Shown here: piece by piece, positions 27,153 through 36,206 of the stretch | How positions within the stretch are numbered: the stretch's first letter is position 1 | Layout of the letters: each line of letters starts with the position of its first letter | Assembly: GCF_011752565.1 (NCBI RefSeq) | Contig: NZ_VWXK01000009.1 | Coordinates: 156,134 to 220,133 of the forward strand | Direction: 5' to 3' | DNA length: 64,000 nucleotides | Source of the DNA: Pantoea sp. Ap-967 | GTDB lineage: Bacteria > Pseudomonadota > Gammaproteobacteria > Pseudomonadales > Pseudomonadaceae | Position numbers and translations under genes: made by a program | Notes under the pieces: model-generated | What the model saw: only the letters and a program-made list of their open reading frames with translations | Database searches by the model: none | What the model was told of the DNA's origin: nothing

Positions 27153-27261
27153 GCGCCGCCTGTGCGGCGGATCGCGACCTACGGTCGCTCCTACGTCTGT
27201 GTTGGGCCAAATATCGAAACGTAGCGAGCGCAGCTCGCGATGCGCCGCGCGGGCGGCGCTC
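27153..27261. repeat. Diverged inverted REP pair
   Basis: A GCGACCTACGGTCGCTCCTAC copy (ending 27194) and a GTAGCGAGCGCAGCTCGCGA copy (27221-27240) face each other between the permease and enoyl-CoA hydratase genes. Both are less conserved than other REPs in the window. Confidence 0.75.
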
Positions 27262-27306
27262 GATCTCACGGGCGCTGCAAAAACACCGGCGAACCCTTGC
27301 CGCCCC

Positions 27307-28713
27307 TCAAGCCACCGACACTTCCACCCCCACCCCCTGGCGCTTGCGCTGCACCAGGAAATACGCCGCATAGCACACAGCAATAAACCCAAACCCCCAA
27401 TACAACGAAGGCCGCTGCGTCTCATCCATCGCCAAAAACACGAACAGCGAACTGCACAAGGTGATGCACAACAACGGCAACAGCGGATACAACGGTGCCC
27501 GGTACTTCAGCTCACTCAACTGCCCCCCTTCACGCAGGAACTGCCGGCGGAAGCGGTACTGGGCCAGGGCGATGACGATCCAGGTCACCGTGCCCGACAT
27601 GCCGCTCACCGCCATCAGCACCATGAACAACGTGTCGGCGGCAATGAAGCTGGTCAACAGCGAAACCAGGGCGAAACACAAGGTGATGAACAGCGCCCGC
27701 AGCGGCACCCCACGGCTGCTCAGGGGCGACAGGCTGCGCGGGGCCATGCCGGTCTTGGACATCGCCCAGAGAATCCGCGTAGAGGCATAAAGCCCAGAGT
27801 TGCCCACCGAAAGAATCGCCGTGAGGATCACGAAGTTCATCAGGTCTGCAGCAAAGGGAATGCCGACCATGTCGAACACCTGCACGAACGGGCTTTCCAT
27901 CAACCCGGCCTGCTGCCACGGCACGATCGCCGAGAGCACCACGATCGCCAACACATAGAAAATCAGCACACGGAACACCACATTGCGCACGGCGCGGGGG
28001 ATGCTTTTCTCCGGCTGGTCCGTCTCGCCCGCCGCCACGCCCATGATCTCGCAGCCTTGGAAGGCATAGACCACGGTCATCATCACCGCGAACACCGCAG
28101 GCAGGCCATTGGGGAACAGTGAATCACCGACCAGGTTGCTCATCAGCGGCGCTGGCGCCCCGCTGGTCAGCGGTATGGCGCCGAAGATCACCAGCACGCC
28201 GACGATGATGAAGCCGAGAATCGCCGCCACCTTGATGCCGGAAAACCAGTATTCCGCCTCGCCGAACGCCCGTGTCGCCAGGGCATTGATACCGAACAGC
28301 ACGGCCACGAACAGCGCCGACCAGTACCAGATCGGCACCGCTGGGAACCAGCGCACCATCAGCATCCCTGCGGCCGTGAATTCCAGGCCTACGGTGGTGG
28401 CCCAGCTCATCCAGTACACCCAGCCGATCATGAAGCCCGTGGCCGGGCCGATGAACTTCGTCGCGTGGGCCTGGAAAGAGCCAGACACCGGCATTTGCAC
28501 CGACAGCTCACCCAGGCAGACCATCACCAGGTACATCAGGAACCCGGCCACCAGGTAGGCGAGGATCGCGCCCACCGGCCCGCCCTGGTTGATGGTCACG
28601 CCCGAGCCCATGAACAACCCGGTGCCGATCACGCCCCCGAGCGAGAGCATGAAAATGTGCCGGCTCTTCAACGCCCGCGTGAGGTGAATACCTTCAGCTT
28701 TACGGCCTTTCAT
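27307..28713 (-). CDS. Amino-acid permease, APC superfamily (AAT family)
   Basis: 468 aa with twelve hydrophobic spans. The N-terminal signature is clear: LTRALKSRHIFMLSLGGVIGTGLFMGSG, followed by SVQMPVSGSFQAHATKFIGPATGFMIGWVYW. This family imports amino acids or GABA-like compounds with protons. GGAG lies nine bases before the ATG at 28713. Its place in the aru-type cluster (the P. aeruginosa cluster has a permease at the same position) suggests import of arginine or another basic amino acid. Confidence 0.9.
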   Translation of the reverse strand: MKGRKAEGIHLTRALKSRHIFMLSLGGVIGTGLFMGSGVTINQGGPVGAILAYLVAGFLMYLVMVCLGELSVQMPVSGSFQAHATKFIGPATGFMIGWVYWMSWATTVGLEFTAAGMLMVRWFPAVPIWYWSALFVAVLFGINALATRAFGEAEYWFSGIKVAAILGFIIVGVLVIFGAIPLTSGAPAPLMSNLVGDSLFPNGLPAVFAVMMTVVYAFQGCEIMGVAAGETDQPEKSIPRAVRNVVFRVLIFYVLAIVVLSAIVPWQQAGLMESPFVQVFDMVGIPFAADLMNFVILTAILSVGNSGLYASTRILWAMSKTGMAPRSLSPLSSRGVPLRALFITLCFALVSLLTSFIAADTLFMVLMAVSGMSGTVTWIVIALAQYRFRRQFLREGGQLSELKYRAPLYPLLPLLCITLCSSLFVFLAMDETQRPSLYWGFGFIAVCYAAYFLVQRKRQGVGVEVSVA

Positions 28714-28838
28714 TATTGTTATCTCCAATAAGCCTCGTGAACCGCGTGGGTGGCGGTTGCCTGGATTATTGGAAAGCGATGTAAGGCCCGGTTGAACGTA
28801 AGGATCGAAGATGTAAAAAGTCGTAAGTTTTTTGTCGC

Positions 28839-31091
28839 TCAGCCGGCCAGCAAGGCAGCCAGGCTGGCGTCGGCGCGCTGCAGTTGCTCGCGCAGCAGCG
28901 GGCCCAGGGCTTGGACCCCGGGCTTGTCGCAGGCCAAGGCCTGCGCCTCAAGCCCACGCAAGGTTGCCGCCAGGCCGCACAGTCCCATGGAGTCGCTGCT
29001 TCCGGCCAGGCGATGGGCCAGGTGCGTGACTTCCGTGCAGTCGCCGGCTTCCAGTGCCTCCAGCAAGGGCTGGCGCTGTTGCGCCAGGCCGTCACGCAGG
29101 CTGCCCAGCAGGCCGTGCAGCTTTTGCTCGCCCAACAGCGTGCGGTGGGTGTCCAGCAGCGCCTGGTCGAGCCAGGCAGCAGTGGCCGGCGCGCTCGCGG
29201 GCCCCTGCCCTGCCAGGGCCTGGCGCAAGCTGGCCAGTTTCAGAGGCTTGCCCAGCACCCCTTGCATGCCGGCATCCAGGTAACTGCGCACCACCCCAGG
29301 CTGCACACTGGCCGTCAGGGCCAGGATGCGCGTGTGGCGGTTGGCTGTGCTACCCGCGCGCAATTGCCGGCACAGCTCCACGCCACTGATACCCGGCAGG
29401 TGCACGTCGAGCAGAATCAGGTCGAAGCGCCGCTGCGCGCACAGCTGCAAACCCTGTTCGGCATCGTCGGCCAGTTGCACCCTGTGCCCGTCGCGCTCCA
29501 GCAACCCGCTGGCCACCTCGCGGTTCAGGGCCACGTCTTCCACCACCAGGATGTTCAGCGGCGAGCTGCTGGCAATCGCCAGCGCCTGCACTGGAGCTGG
29601 CTGCACGCTTGCAAGTTCCAGCTCCAGCCAGAAGCAGCTGCCCTCGCCCTCCCGGCTGTGCACGCCAATCTGCCCGCCCATCTGTTCAACCAAGTGCTTG
29701 CTGATCGCAAGCCCCAGGCCCGTGCCGCCATAGCGCCGCGCCACCGCCTCGCTGGCCTGGACGAAGCGCCCGAAAATCTTCGGCAACATGGCCGGGCAAA
29801 TGCCGATGCCGTCGTCGGTTACGCTCAGGCGCAGGCGCTGGCGCCCGGCCAACGCCTGCAGCACCTGCACCTCGACCCGAATTTCGCCGCCCTCGGTAAA
29901 CTTGATGGCATTGGCCAGCAAGTTGCTCAGCACCTGGCGCAGATACTGCTCGGCGCCATGCTGATGCGCAGCCAGTTGCGGGTCGATACGCCACAGCAAC
30001 ACGTTGTCGTTGGCCAGCGCGCGCGGCTCAAGCAACGTAACCACCTCGTCGCACAGCTGACGCAGGGAAAAATCCACGGCTTCAGGGTGGCTTTCACCTT
30101 CTTCCAGGCGGGCGAAGTACAACACCTCGTTGAGAATGCCCAACAGCCCCTCGCCGGCCTTGTACAGGGCCTCCAGGCGTTGCCGGTTCTGCCCGTCGAG
30201 CCCGGCGCCACGCAGCAGTTCGGCCATGCCCAGGATGCCGTTGAGCGGCGTTCGCAGCTCGTGGCTCATGGTGGCCAGAAAGCGCGACTTGGCCAGGTTG
30301 GCGGCCTCTGCCTCGTTCTTGGCGTGCATCAGGCTTGCGGTGCGCCGCTCCACCCGCTTCTGCAGCTCATCGCGTTTACCCTGCAGGGCCCGGCGGTCGT
30401 TTTCACGGCGCTCGCTGTCGGTGAGAATGGCCCGGCGCATGTCATCCAGCGCCAGCGCCACGCTGTCGATTTCATCCGTGTGCGGCGAGCGGCGCTTGTT
30501 CAGGCGCAGCGGCTCGTGCCACTGCCCGGCGCCGATACGCCGGGCGAACTCGGCCATCACCTGCAGGTGCCGCGTCACCAGGCGGTAGAACAACCCCGAC
30601 AGCGCCAGCGCCAGGCCACAGAGAAACACGCCCATCCACAGCAGGCTGGCAAGCCCGGTGGCGACCAGCCGCCGGTGCACCGCGCCGAGGTCGGTGCTCA
30701 CCTCCAGCTCGCCCAACTGCCGCAGCGGCCCGGACGGTGGCTGGTAATCCAGGGCAAAGCGCTCGACCCGTAACGGCCCCGTTGCCGTCGGGTCGCCCTG
30801 CTGCAAGGTGAAGTCGGGGCTGCTCAGGCGCACCAAGGCCACATCGGAAAAATCCACCAGGCCGCGCAACTGCACGTTCAGTTGCTCCTGGTTCAGGTCC
30901 CACAGGCTGCGCTCCAGGCTGGCCAGGTAGCCGGCGCGGATCAGCGCCATGCGCGTATCGATCTCGCGCATTTCCCGGCGGTATTCGAAGTACAACTGCA
31001 CGCTGCTGGCCAGCACCGTGAAGCACAGGCTGAACAGCAGGATGAACAGCAGCAGCCGGCGCAGCAGGCCACCGGGTTGCAGGCGGCTCAT
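28839..31091 (-). CDS. aruS: Hybrid sensor histidine kinase with REC and HPt domains (AruS-like)
   Basis: 750 aa inner-membrane kinase. Order: TM1 about residues 12-34, periplasmic domain 35-147, TM2 148-170, HAMP-like linker, coiled coil, HisKA with His277 in TMSHELRTPLNGILG, HATPase_c with NLLANAIKFTEGG and ARRYGGTGLGLAISKHLVEQ, receiver domain with LILLDVHLPG, and a C-terminal HPt domain (THLAHRLAGSSDSMG). The start overlaps the end of the periplasmic binding-protein gene by ATGA. In P. aeruginosa, aruS with aruR controls the arginine transaminase pathway and sits beside the same catabolic genes. A full phosphorelay His-Asp-His-Asp to the response regulator encoded two genes upstream is expected. 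Confidence 0.88.
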   Translation of the reverse strand: MSRLQPGGLLRRLLLFILLFSLCFTVLASSVQLYFEYRREMREIDTRMALIRAGYLASLERSLWDLNQEQLNVQLRGLVDFSDVALVRLSSPDFTLQQGDPTATGPLRVERFALDYQPPSGPLRQLGELEVSTDLGAVHRRLVATGLASLLWMGVFLCGLALALSGLFYRLVTRHLQVMAEFARRIGAGQWHEPLRLNKRRSPHTDEIDSVALALDDMRRAILTDSERRENDRRALQGKRDELQKRVERRTASLMHAKNEAEAANLAKSRFLATMSHELRTPLNGILGMAELLRGAGLDGQNRQRLEALYKAGEGLLGILNEVLYFARLEEGESHPEAVDFSLRQLCDEVVTLLEPRALANDNVLLWRIDPQLAAHQHGAEQYLRQVLSNLLANAIKFTEGGEIRVEVQVLQALAGRQRLRLSVTDDGIGICPAMLPKIFGRFVQASEAVARRYGGTGLGLAISKHLVEQMGGQIGVHSREGEGSCFWLELELASVQPAPVQALAIASSSPLNILVVEDVALNREVASGLLERDGHRVQLADDAEQGLQLCAQRRFDLILLDVHLPGISGVELCRQLRAGSTANRHTRILALTASVQPGVVRSYLDAGMQGVLGKPLKLASLRQALAGQGPASAPATAAWLDQALLDTHRTLLGEQKLHGLLGSLRDGLAQQRQPLLEALEAGDCTEVTHLAHRLAGSSDSMGLCGLAATLRGLEAQALACDKPGVQALGPLLREQLQRADASLAALLAG

Positions 31092-31852
31092 GGCTGGCGA
31101 ACCATGTCGCGGTAGGTGACCTCGCTTTCCTGCAGCCAGCGCTCCAATTCGCCTGCATCAGCCATCTGCTGCAGCTGCGCGTCGATCTCGGCCATGTGCG
31201 CGCTCAACGGTGAGCGGCGCGACACGGCCACGCGCAGGTAGTCGACGCTCAGCGCCGGTGGCAGCGCAACGATGTCGCCAGCGCCGGGCAGGTGCTCGAC
31301 GAACAGCTGGCCGGTGCGCCGCTCTTGGATCACGAAGTCGATGCGCCCGCGAATCAGCTTGCCGAAGTTCTGCCCGCTGCTGGAAACCCATTCAATGTTC
31401 TGGTGCTGGGCCACGAATTGGTCGAACGCCGGCCCATAGCTTTCGCCGAACAGCAGCCCGCCACGGTAGCGCGCCAGGTCCTCCAGCCGGTTGAAGGCCA
31501 ATGGGTGCTGGCGGTTGGCGAACACCGCCACCTCCTCGCGCAGCACCGGCACCTTGGAAAAACGCAGGGTCTGCTCACGCTGCGCCGAGGTGTACGCCAG
31601 CACCACGTCCACCCGCCCCTCGGCGGCATCGAGCAGGCAGCGCTGCCAGTTGCCCAGTACCACCATCTCGACACGGTAGCCCAGCCGCCCGAACAACTCG
31701 CGCACCACCGTGGGTGCCAGCCCGCGGGGCTGCTTGCCGTCACTCCAGGACACCGGCGGGTACACCGGGTAGTCGCAATAGCGCACGCTGGTTGCCGCCT
31801 GCAGCGCAGTGCTGGCCAGCAGCGCCAGCAGGCCCAGCACGCTGCGCCTCAC
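31088..31852 (-). CDS. Periplasmic substrate-binding protein (SBP family 3) encoded between regulator and sensor
   Basis: 254 aa with a signal peptide (MRRSVLGLLALLASTALQAATS). The mature part resembles type-II periplasmic amino-acid-binding proteins: VRYCDYPVYPPVSW..., LLDAAEGRVDVVLAYTSAQREQTLRFS, LIRGRIDFVIQERRTGQ. It overlaps both neighbours by ATGA, so it is made with the kinase and response regulator, not with a transporter. The most likely role is to bind the ligand and present it to the periplasmic part of the sensor kinase; direct sensing is inferred. Confidence 0.85.
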   Translation of the reverse strand: MRRSVLGLLALLASTALQAATSVRYCDYPVYPPVSWSDGKQPRGLAPTVVRELFGRLGYRVEMVVLGNWQRCLLDAAEGRVDVVLAYTSAQREQTLRFSKVPVLREEVAVFANRQHPLAFNRLEDLARYRGGLLFGESYGPAFDQFVAQHQNIEWVSSSGQNFGKLIRGRIDFVIQERRTGQLFVEHLPGAGDIVALPPALSVDYLRVAVSRRSPLSAHMAEIDAQLQQMADAGELERWLQESEVTYRDMVRQP

Positions 31853-32565
31853 GCCGCCACGCTGGCGGTGAACAGGTAGCCGGCACCGTGGATGGTGATG
31901 ATCAGTTCCGGTTCGGCCGGGTCGTCATGCAGCTTGCGCCGCAGGCGGCCGACCAGCACGTCGATGGAGCGGTCGTTGGGCACCCATTCGCGGTTGCGAA
32001 TCTGGTCCATCAGCTGGTCACGGCTGAGGGTGTGGCCGCTGTTGCGCAGGAACACGCTGAGCAGTTGGAATTCACCCTGGGTCAGCAGGGTTTCGCCGCC
32101 TTGCGGGTCAACCAGGCGGCGGCGATCGCAGTCCAGCGCCCACGCGCCGAACTGCTTGAGGGCCAGGTTGGCCGGGGCGCTCGGGCGGGCGACCTGGGCG
32201 TGGCGCACGCGGCGGATCAGGTTCTTCGCGCGGGACACGAGTTCGCGGGGGTTCAGCGGTTTGCTCACGTAGTCGTCGGCGCCGCATTCCAGGCCGACGA
32301 TGCGGTCGATTTCGTCATTGCGGCCGGTGATCAGGATGATCCCCACTTCCGAGCGCACCCGCAGCTCGCGGGTCAGGGTCAGGCCGTCCTTGCCGGGCAG
32401 GCGGATATCCAGCATCAGCAGGTCCACCGGCTGCTCGGCCAGCAGCGCTTCGGCCTGCTCGGCAGTGGCGGCGCAGTGCACGGTGTAGCCTTCCTGGGAC
32501 AGGTAGGCCTGGAGCAAATCACGAATCAGCGGATCGTCGTCGACGATCAGTACCTGAGAGGTCAT
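31849..32565 (-). CDS. aruR: OmpR-family response regulator (AruR-like)
   Basis: 238 aa. Receiver domain with acidic pocket DDDP and phospho-acceptor Asp53 in LLMLDIRLPGKDG, conserved Thr/Lys in LITGRNDE and YVSKPLNPREL, then an OmpR winged helix (LTQGEFQLLSVFLRNSGHTLSRDQLMDQI...RSIDVLVGRLRRKL...TIHGAGYLF). AGGA lies nine bases before ATG 32565. First gene of the three-gene signalling operon next to the arginine-type catabolic genes. Confidence 0.9.
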   Translation of the reverse strand: MTSQVLIVDDDPLIRDLLQAYLSQEGYTVHCAATAEQAEALLAEQPVDLLMLDIRLPGKDGLTLTRELRVRSEVGIILITGRNDEIDRIVGLECGADDYVSKPLNPRELVSRAKNLIRRVRHAQVARPSAPANLALKQFGAWALDCDRRRLVDPQGGETLLTQGEFQLLSVFLRNSGHTLSRDQLMDQIRNREWVPNDRSIDVLVGRLRRKLHDDPAEPELIITIHGAGYLFTASVAA

Positions 32566-32641
32566 CGCGCAGTGTCCTGAGGCGCCCGAGGGCATTGTTC
32601 TTATTAGACTGGGCCAAGACTAACGATTGCTGAACGGTCGA

Positions 32642-33295
32642 TCAACAGCCCTCATCGGGCAGGGTGAAGCGTTGCCGACCACCGGCTTGCAGGCCATCGA
32701 CCCAGGCTTCGCAAATCTGCACGCCCTGGGCCGGGGTGAAGGTGCCAGGGTTCAGGCCGGACTCCAGCCATAGCCCGTCGAGCAAGGCGCTGAGGCTGAT
32801 GGCGGCAAGGTCGGCGTCGAACTGCTTCCAGCCCTGCTCGCGGGCAAGCTCGGCAAGCAGGGTACGCAGCTCGCGGCGGTACTCGCCGTAGGAATGGTCA
32901 TGGACCTGGTTGATCGCCTCGGCGGTTTTCACCGCCCCCCAGAACGCCAGCCAGGCGTCCAGCAGCTGTGGGTCGAGCAGTTCGGCGCTGAAAGAGCCGC
33001 GAAAGAATGCCGACAAGCGCTCGCGGGCATTGGGCGCGGCCTGGGCCATGGCCTCGCGCAGCAGTTGCATGACCCTGCCGGTGACGGCCATGTAGGCGTC
33101 GGCTACCAGCTCGTCCTTGCCGGCGTAGTGATGGCTGATCAGGCCCACGGATACGCCGGCCTCGGCGCAGATCTTGCGAATCGAGGCACCTTGGAAGCCA
33201 TGGCGCTTGAGGCATACCAGGGTGGCCTCGACCAGGTTGGCCTTGCGCAGTTCGGGCAGCATGCGGCTGAAGCGGGCTTCATGGGGCATGGGCAT
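32642..33295 (-). CDS. TetR-family regulator, BetI-like
   Basis: 217 aa. The N-terminal HTH is RKANLVEATLVCLKRHGFQGASIRKICAEAGVSVGLISHHYAGKDELVADAY, followed by a TetR_C_6-type ligand domain as in BetI. The true start may be the ATG at 33289, which has a better-spaced purine site. It is divergent from the enoyl-CoA hydratase gene at 33427; a CGACT-N8-AGTCG dyad (33319-33336) between them is a possible operator. Ligand unknown. Confidence 0.87.
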   Translation of the reverse strand: MPMPHEARFSRMLPELRKANLVEATLVCLKRHGFQGASIRKICAEAGVSVGLISHHYAGKDELVADAYMAVTGRVMQLLREAMAQAAPNARERLSAFFRGSFSAELLDPQLLDAWLAFWGAVKTAEAINQVHDHSYGEYRRELRTLLAELAREQGWKQFDADLAAISLSALLDGLWLESGLNPGTFTPAQGVQICEAWVDGLQAGGRQRFTLPDEGC

Positions 33296-33318
33296 TTCTC
33301 ACAGGCGGCACAGTTGAA

Positions 33319-33336
33319 CGACTGTATAGCAAGTCG
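33319..33336. promoter_or_regulatory. Dyad CGACT-N8-AGTCG, possible TetR operator
   Basis: Five-base inverted arms around TGTATAGC-like sequence in the 131-bp divergent region between the TetR gene and the enoyl-CoA hydratase gene. The size (18 bp) is usual for TetR operators. Low specificity; inference. Confidence 0.3.
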
Positions 33337-33426
33337 CCTGGAAAGCGATACCCTGTTTATACTCCGGGGCGCTGATACACCCCGCCCGCCCCCACGCCCA
33401 CGATAAAAACAACAGAGGCTAGCGCC

Positions 33427-34173
33427 ATGACCGACCTGATCCAGCACACCCTCGACGAAGGCCTGCTGACCGTGCGCCTGAACCGCCCAGACAAACTCAA
33501 TGCGCTGACCAACGCCATGTATGCGCGCCTTGCGCAGCTGTTCGAAATGGCCGAGCAGGACCCACAGGTGGCGGTGATCGTGCTGACCGGCAGCTCCAGT
33601 TGCTTCACCGCGGGCAACGACTTGCCAGATTTTCTGGAACGGCCCCCGACCGACCTGCAAAGCCCGGTATTTCGCATGATGCGGGCGGTGATGGCGCTGG
33701 AGAAACCGTTGATTGCCGCGGTGGCCGGCCCCGCCATCGGCATTGGTACCACGTTGTTGCTGCATTGCGACCAGGTGCTGGTGAGCCGCGATGCCAAGTT
33801 GCGCACGCCGTTCGTGGCGCTGGGTGTGTGCCCGGAGTTTGGCGCTAGCCTGTTACTGCCACAGTTGCTGGGCCATGCACGGGCCGCGCAGCTGTTGCTG
33901 TGCAACCAGACGCTCAGCGGCGAGCAGGCCGTGCAATGGGGGCTGGCCACCGAATTGTGCGAGGACGGTGCGCAGTGCCAGGCCGCCGCCATCACGCTCG
34001 CCCGGCGCCTTCAGCGGCTGCCGGCCGAGGCGCTACGCGTGAGCAAGCGGTTGCTCAAGGCCCCGCAACGCGAAGCGCTGGCGGCCACGGTGAGCACCGA
34101 AGGCTTGCTGTTCATCGAACGGCTGAACAGCGCCGAGGCGAAGGCGGCGTTGGCAAGCGCGATGCGCCGGTAG
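33427..34173 (+). CDS. Enoyl-CoA hydratase/isomerase family protein
   Basis: 248 aa crotonase-fold protein. Oxyanion-hole segments are SSSCFTAGNDLPDF and AAVAGPAIGIGTTLLLHCD. The first hydratase glutamate is absent (GIGTTLLL) but the later one is present (CPEFGASLLLPQLLG), which is the pattern of delta3,delta2-enoyl-CoA isomerases, so isomerase activity is more likely than hydration. It is divergent from the TetR gene, which probably controls it, and is followed by the REP array. Confidence 0.88.
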   Translation: MTDLIQHTLDEGLLTVRLNRPDKLNALTNAMYARLAQLFEMAEQDPQVAVIVLTGSSSCFTAGNDLPDFLERPPTDLQSPVFRMMRAVMALEKPLIAAVAGPAIGIGTTLLLHCDQVLVSRDAKLRTPFVALGVCPEFGASLLLPQLLGHARAAQLLLCNQTLSGEQAVQWGLATELCEDGAQCQAAAITLARRLQRLPAEALRVSKRLLKAPQREALAATVSTEGLLFIERLNSAEAKAALASAMRR

Positions 34174-34187
34174 GCGGGCCGCACGCC

Positions 34188-34705
34188 CCTGAGCGAGCGC
34201 AGCTCGCGATGGCGCGCGCAGCGGCCCCAGGGTTTCAGCTTCGCGGTTCTGAACGCCGGGGCTGCGTTGCAGCCCTTCGCGAGCTGCGCTCGCTCCTACC
34301 GGGGCGGCGCCGGCCTGCAGATCGGTATCTGAGCAGCAGACCAAGGCTGTGCCGGTGCTTGCAGATCGCATTTTCAAGCACAGACGATGAACCTGGTAGG
34401 AGCGAGCGCAGCTCGCGAAGGGCTGCAAAGCAGCCCCGGCATCATCTGCCACGAAGCTGTAACCCTGGGGCCGCTGCGCGCCCCATCGCGAGCTGCGCTC
34501 GCTCCTACCGGGGCGGCGTCGCCTGCAGATGGGTGCCTGAGCAGCAGACCAAGGCTGTGCCGGTGCTTGCAGATCGCATTTTCAAGCACAGACGATGAAC
34601 CTGGTAGGAGCGAGCGCAGCTCGCGAAGGGCTGCAAAGCAGCCCCAACATCATGTGCCACGAAGCTGCAACGCTGGGGCCGCTGCGCGCCCCATCGCGAG
34701 CTGCG
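34188..34705. repeat. REP/BIME array with a 208-bp tandem duplication
   Basis: A 593-bp gene-free region packed with GAGCGAGC-type REP sequences. Two near-identical copies of about 208 bp lie head to tail (about 34279-34487 and 34488-34695), followed by a fragment that stops at GCGAGCTGCG (34705). Each unit holds one inverted REP pair plus a unique linker containing CTGAGCAGCAGACCAAGG and GCAGATCGCATTTTCAAG. An older, diverged pair precedes them (34190-34303). No protein-coding gene is credible here. Confidence 0.9.
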
Positions 34706-34766
34706 GGGTATTGCGGTGCATGGTCGTCGCATTATCCTTGCCATTCACCTTTCACGGAGCATGGCC

Positions 34767-35234
34767 ATGCACATCCGGATCGTCGACTTCAGTGAAACCC
34801 GGGTGGCCGCACTCGAACACCGCGGGCCGCCCAGCCAGTTGGGGGAAAGTGTCGCGCGGTTTCGCCAATGGCGCATCGACAGTGGCCAATCGCCGGTGGC
34901 CAGCAGCCGCACCTTCGGCATTCCCTTCGGCAACCCCGACACCACCCCAGCACATGCATTCCGCTTCGCCGTGTGCGGTGAGATCGACGAAGCCGTGCGC
35001 GAAAATGCCGTCGGCGTGCACGAGCGGGTCATCCCCGCAGGGCGTTGCGCCGTGATTCGTCATAGTGGTTCAACTGACCACATTGGCCAAAGCCTCTACC
35101 CGCTACTGCACGACTGGCTGCCCGCCAGCGGTGAAACATTGGGCGATCACCCCGTGTTCTTCCACTACCTGAGCGTGTACCCGCAAACGCCGCTGGATCA
35201 ATGGCAGACCGATATCTACGTTCCCCTCAAGTAG
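34767..35234 (+). CDS. Stand-alone GyrI-like (AraC effector-binding) domain protein
   Basis: 155 aa, cytosolic. It starts MHIRIVDFSETRVAALEHRGPP, the conserved opening of the GyrI-like/AraC effector-binding fold, and contains FGIPFGNPDTTPAHAFRFAVCGEID and VIPAGRCAVIRHSGSTDHIG, both typical. The DNA-binding AraC domain that usually precedes this fold is absent and there is no open frame for it upstream, so it is a single-domain small-molecule-binding protein like SbmC. ATG 34767 is seven bases from GGAG; ATG 34761 is too close. Function unknown. Confidence 0.82.
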   Translation: MHIRIVDFSETRVAALEHRGPPSQLGESVARFRQWRIDSGQSPVASSRTFGIPFGNPDTTPAHAFRFAVCGEIDEAVRENAVGVHERVIPAGRCAVIRHSGSTDHIGQSLYPLLHDWLPASGETLGDHPVFFHYLSVYPQTPLDQWQTDIYVPLK

Positions 35235-35405
35235 CCACGAACACACCTTCTGCAGCCAGGTTGGCGAACATGGCCAAGCCTTCAGAATGGCGAAGCTCAT
35301 CATTTCATTTTTGCAACGATGAGTTTCCGACAATTCTATTTTGAAAAACAAAGTTCATCGATAAGCTTCTCCCATCACAGCAAACACCCCCCTTGGAGAA
35401 ACATC

Positions 35406-36158
35406 ATGAACGGCAAACTTGAAGGCAAAATCGCAATCGTCACCGGTGGCACCAGCGGCATCGGCCTGGCCACTGCCAAGCTCTTCGCAAGCGAAGGTGC
35501 CACCCTGTACATCACCGGCCGCCGCCAGGCCGAACTGGACGCCGCCGTCGCGCAAATCGGCAATGCCATCGGCGTGCAGGTCGACTCCTCGAAGCTGGAA
35601 CAACTCAACGCATTCTATGACCGCGTCAAGGCTGAACAGGGGCGTATCGATGTGCTGTTCGCCAACGCAGGCGGCGGTTCGATGCTGCCGCTGGGCGAGA
35701 TCACCGAAGCGCACTACTACGACACCTTCGACCGTAACGTCAAAGGCACGCTGTTCACCGTGCAACAGGCCCTGCCGCTGCTGGCGCCCAATGCATCGGT
35801 AATTCTCACCGGCTCCACCGCCGCCAGCTCCGGCACGGCAGCCTTCAGCGTGTACGCCGCCTCCAAGGCCGCCGTGCGGGCCTTCGCCCGGAACTGGATT
35901 CTCGACCTGAAAGACCGCAACGTGCGGGTCAACACCATCAGCCCCGGCGCTACCCGCACCCCGGGCCTGGTCGACCTGGCCGGCCCAGACGCGGCGCAGC
36001 AGCAAGGCCTGCTCGACTACCTGGCTGCACAGATTCCGCTGGGCCGCGTGGGTGAGCCGGAAGAGATCGCCAAGGCCGCCTTGTTCCTGGCCTCCAGCGA
36101 TGCCAGCTTCGTCAACGGCACTGAACTGTTCGTCGACGGTGGTCAGGCGCAAATCTGA
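35406..36158 (+). CDS. SDR-family oxidoreductase
   Basis: 250 aa short-chain dehydrogenase. Cofactor motif TGGTSGIG, structural NAG in LFANAGGGS, catalytic Ser in [10 protein letters not shown] and the catalytic pair in YAASK (YxxxK) are all intact, as is the C-terminal [17 protein letters not shown] lies ahead of the ATG at 35406. The preference for Arg after the first strand (TGRRQAEL) suggests NADPH. Substrate unknown. It stands alone downstream of the GyrI-like gene and upstream of a convergent exporter gene. Confidence 0.92.
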   Translation: MNGKLEGKIAIVTGGTSGIGLATAKLFASEGATLYITGRRQAELDAAVAQIGNAIGVQVDSSKLEQLNAFYDRVKAEQGRIDVLFANAGGGSMLPLGEITEAHYYDTFDRNVKGTLFTVQQALPLLAPNASVILTGSTAASSGTAAFSVYAASKAAVRAFARNWILDLKDRNVRVNTISPGATRTPGLVDLAGPDAAQQQGLLDYLAAQIPLGRVGEPEEIAKAALFLASSDASFVNGTELFVDGGQAQI

Positions 36159-36206
36159 ACCCAACCCGCACATGGCGCGCCCTTCGAGGCGCGCTTTGCG
36201 CTTGGC

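Noticed and set aside
34188..34705. Repeats considered as a CRISPR array
   Set aside because: Units are inverted REP pairs of the kind scattered through the whole window, with no constant-length unique spacers and no cas genes.
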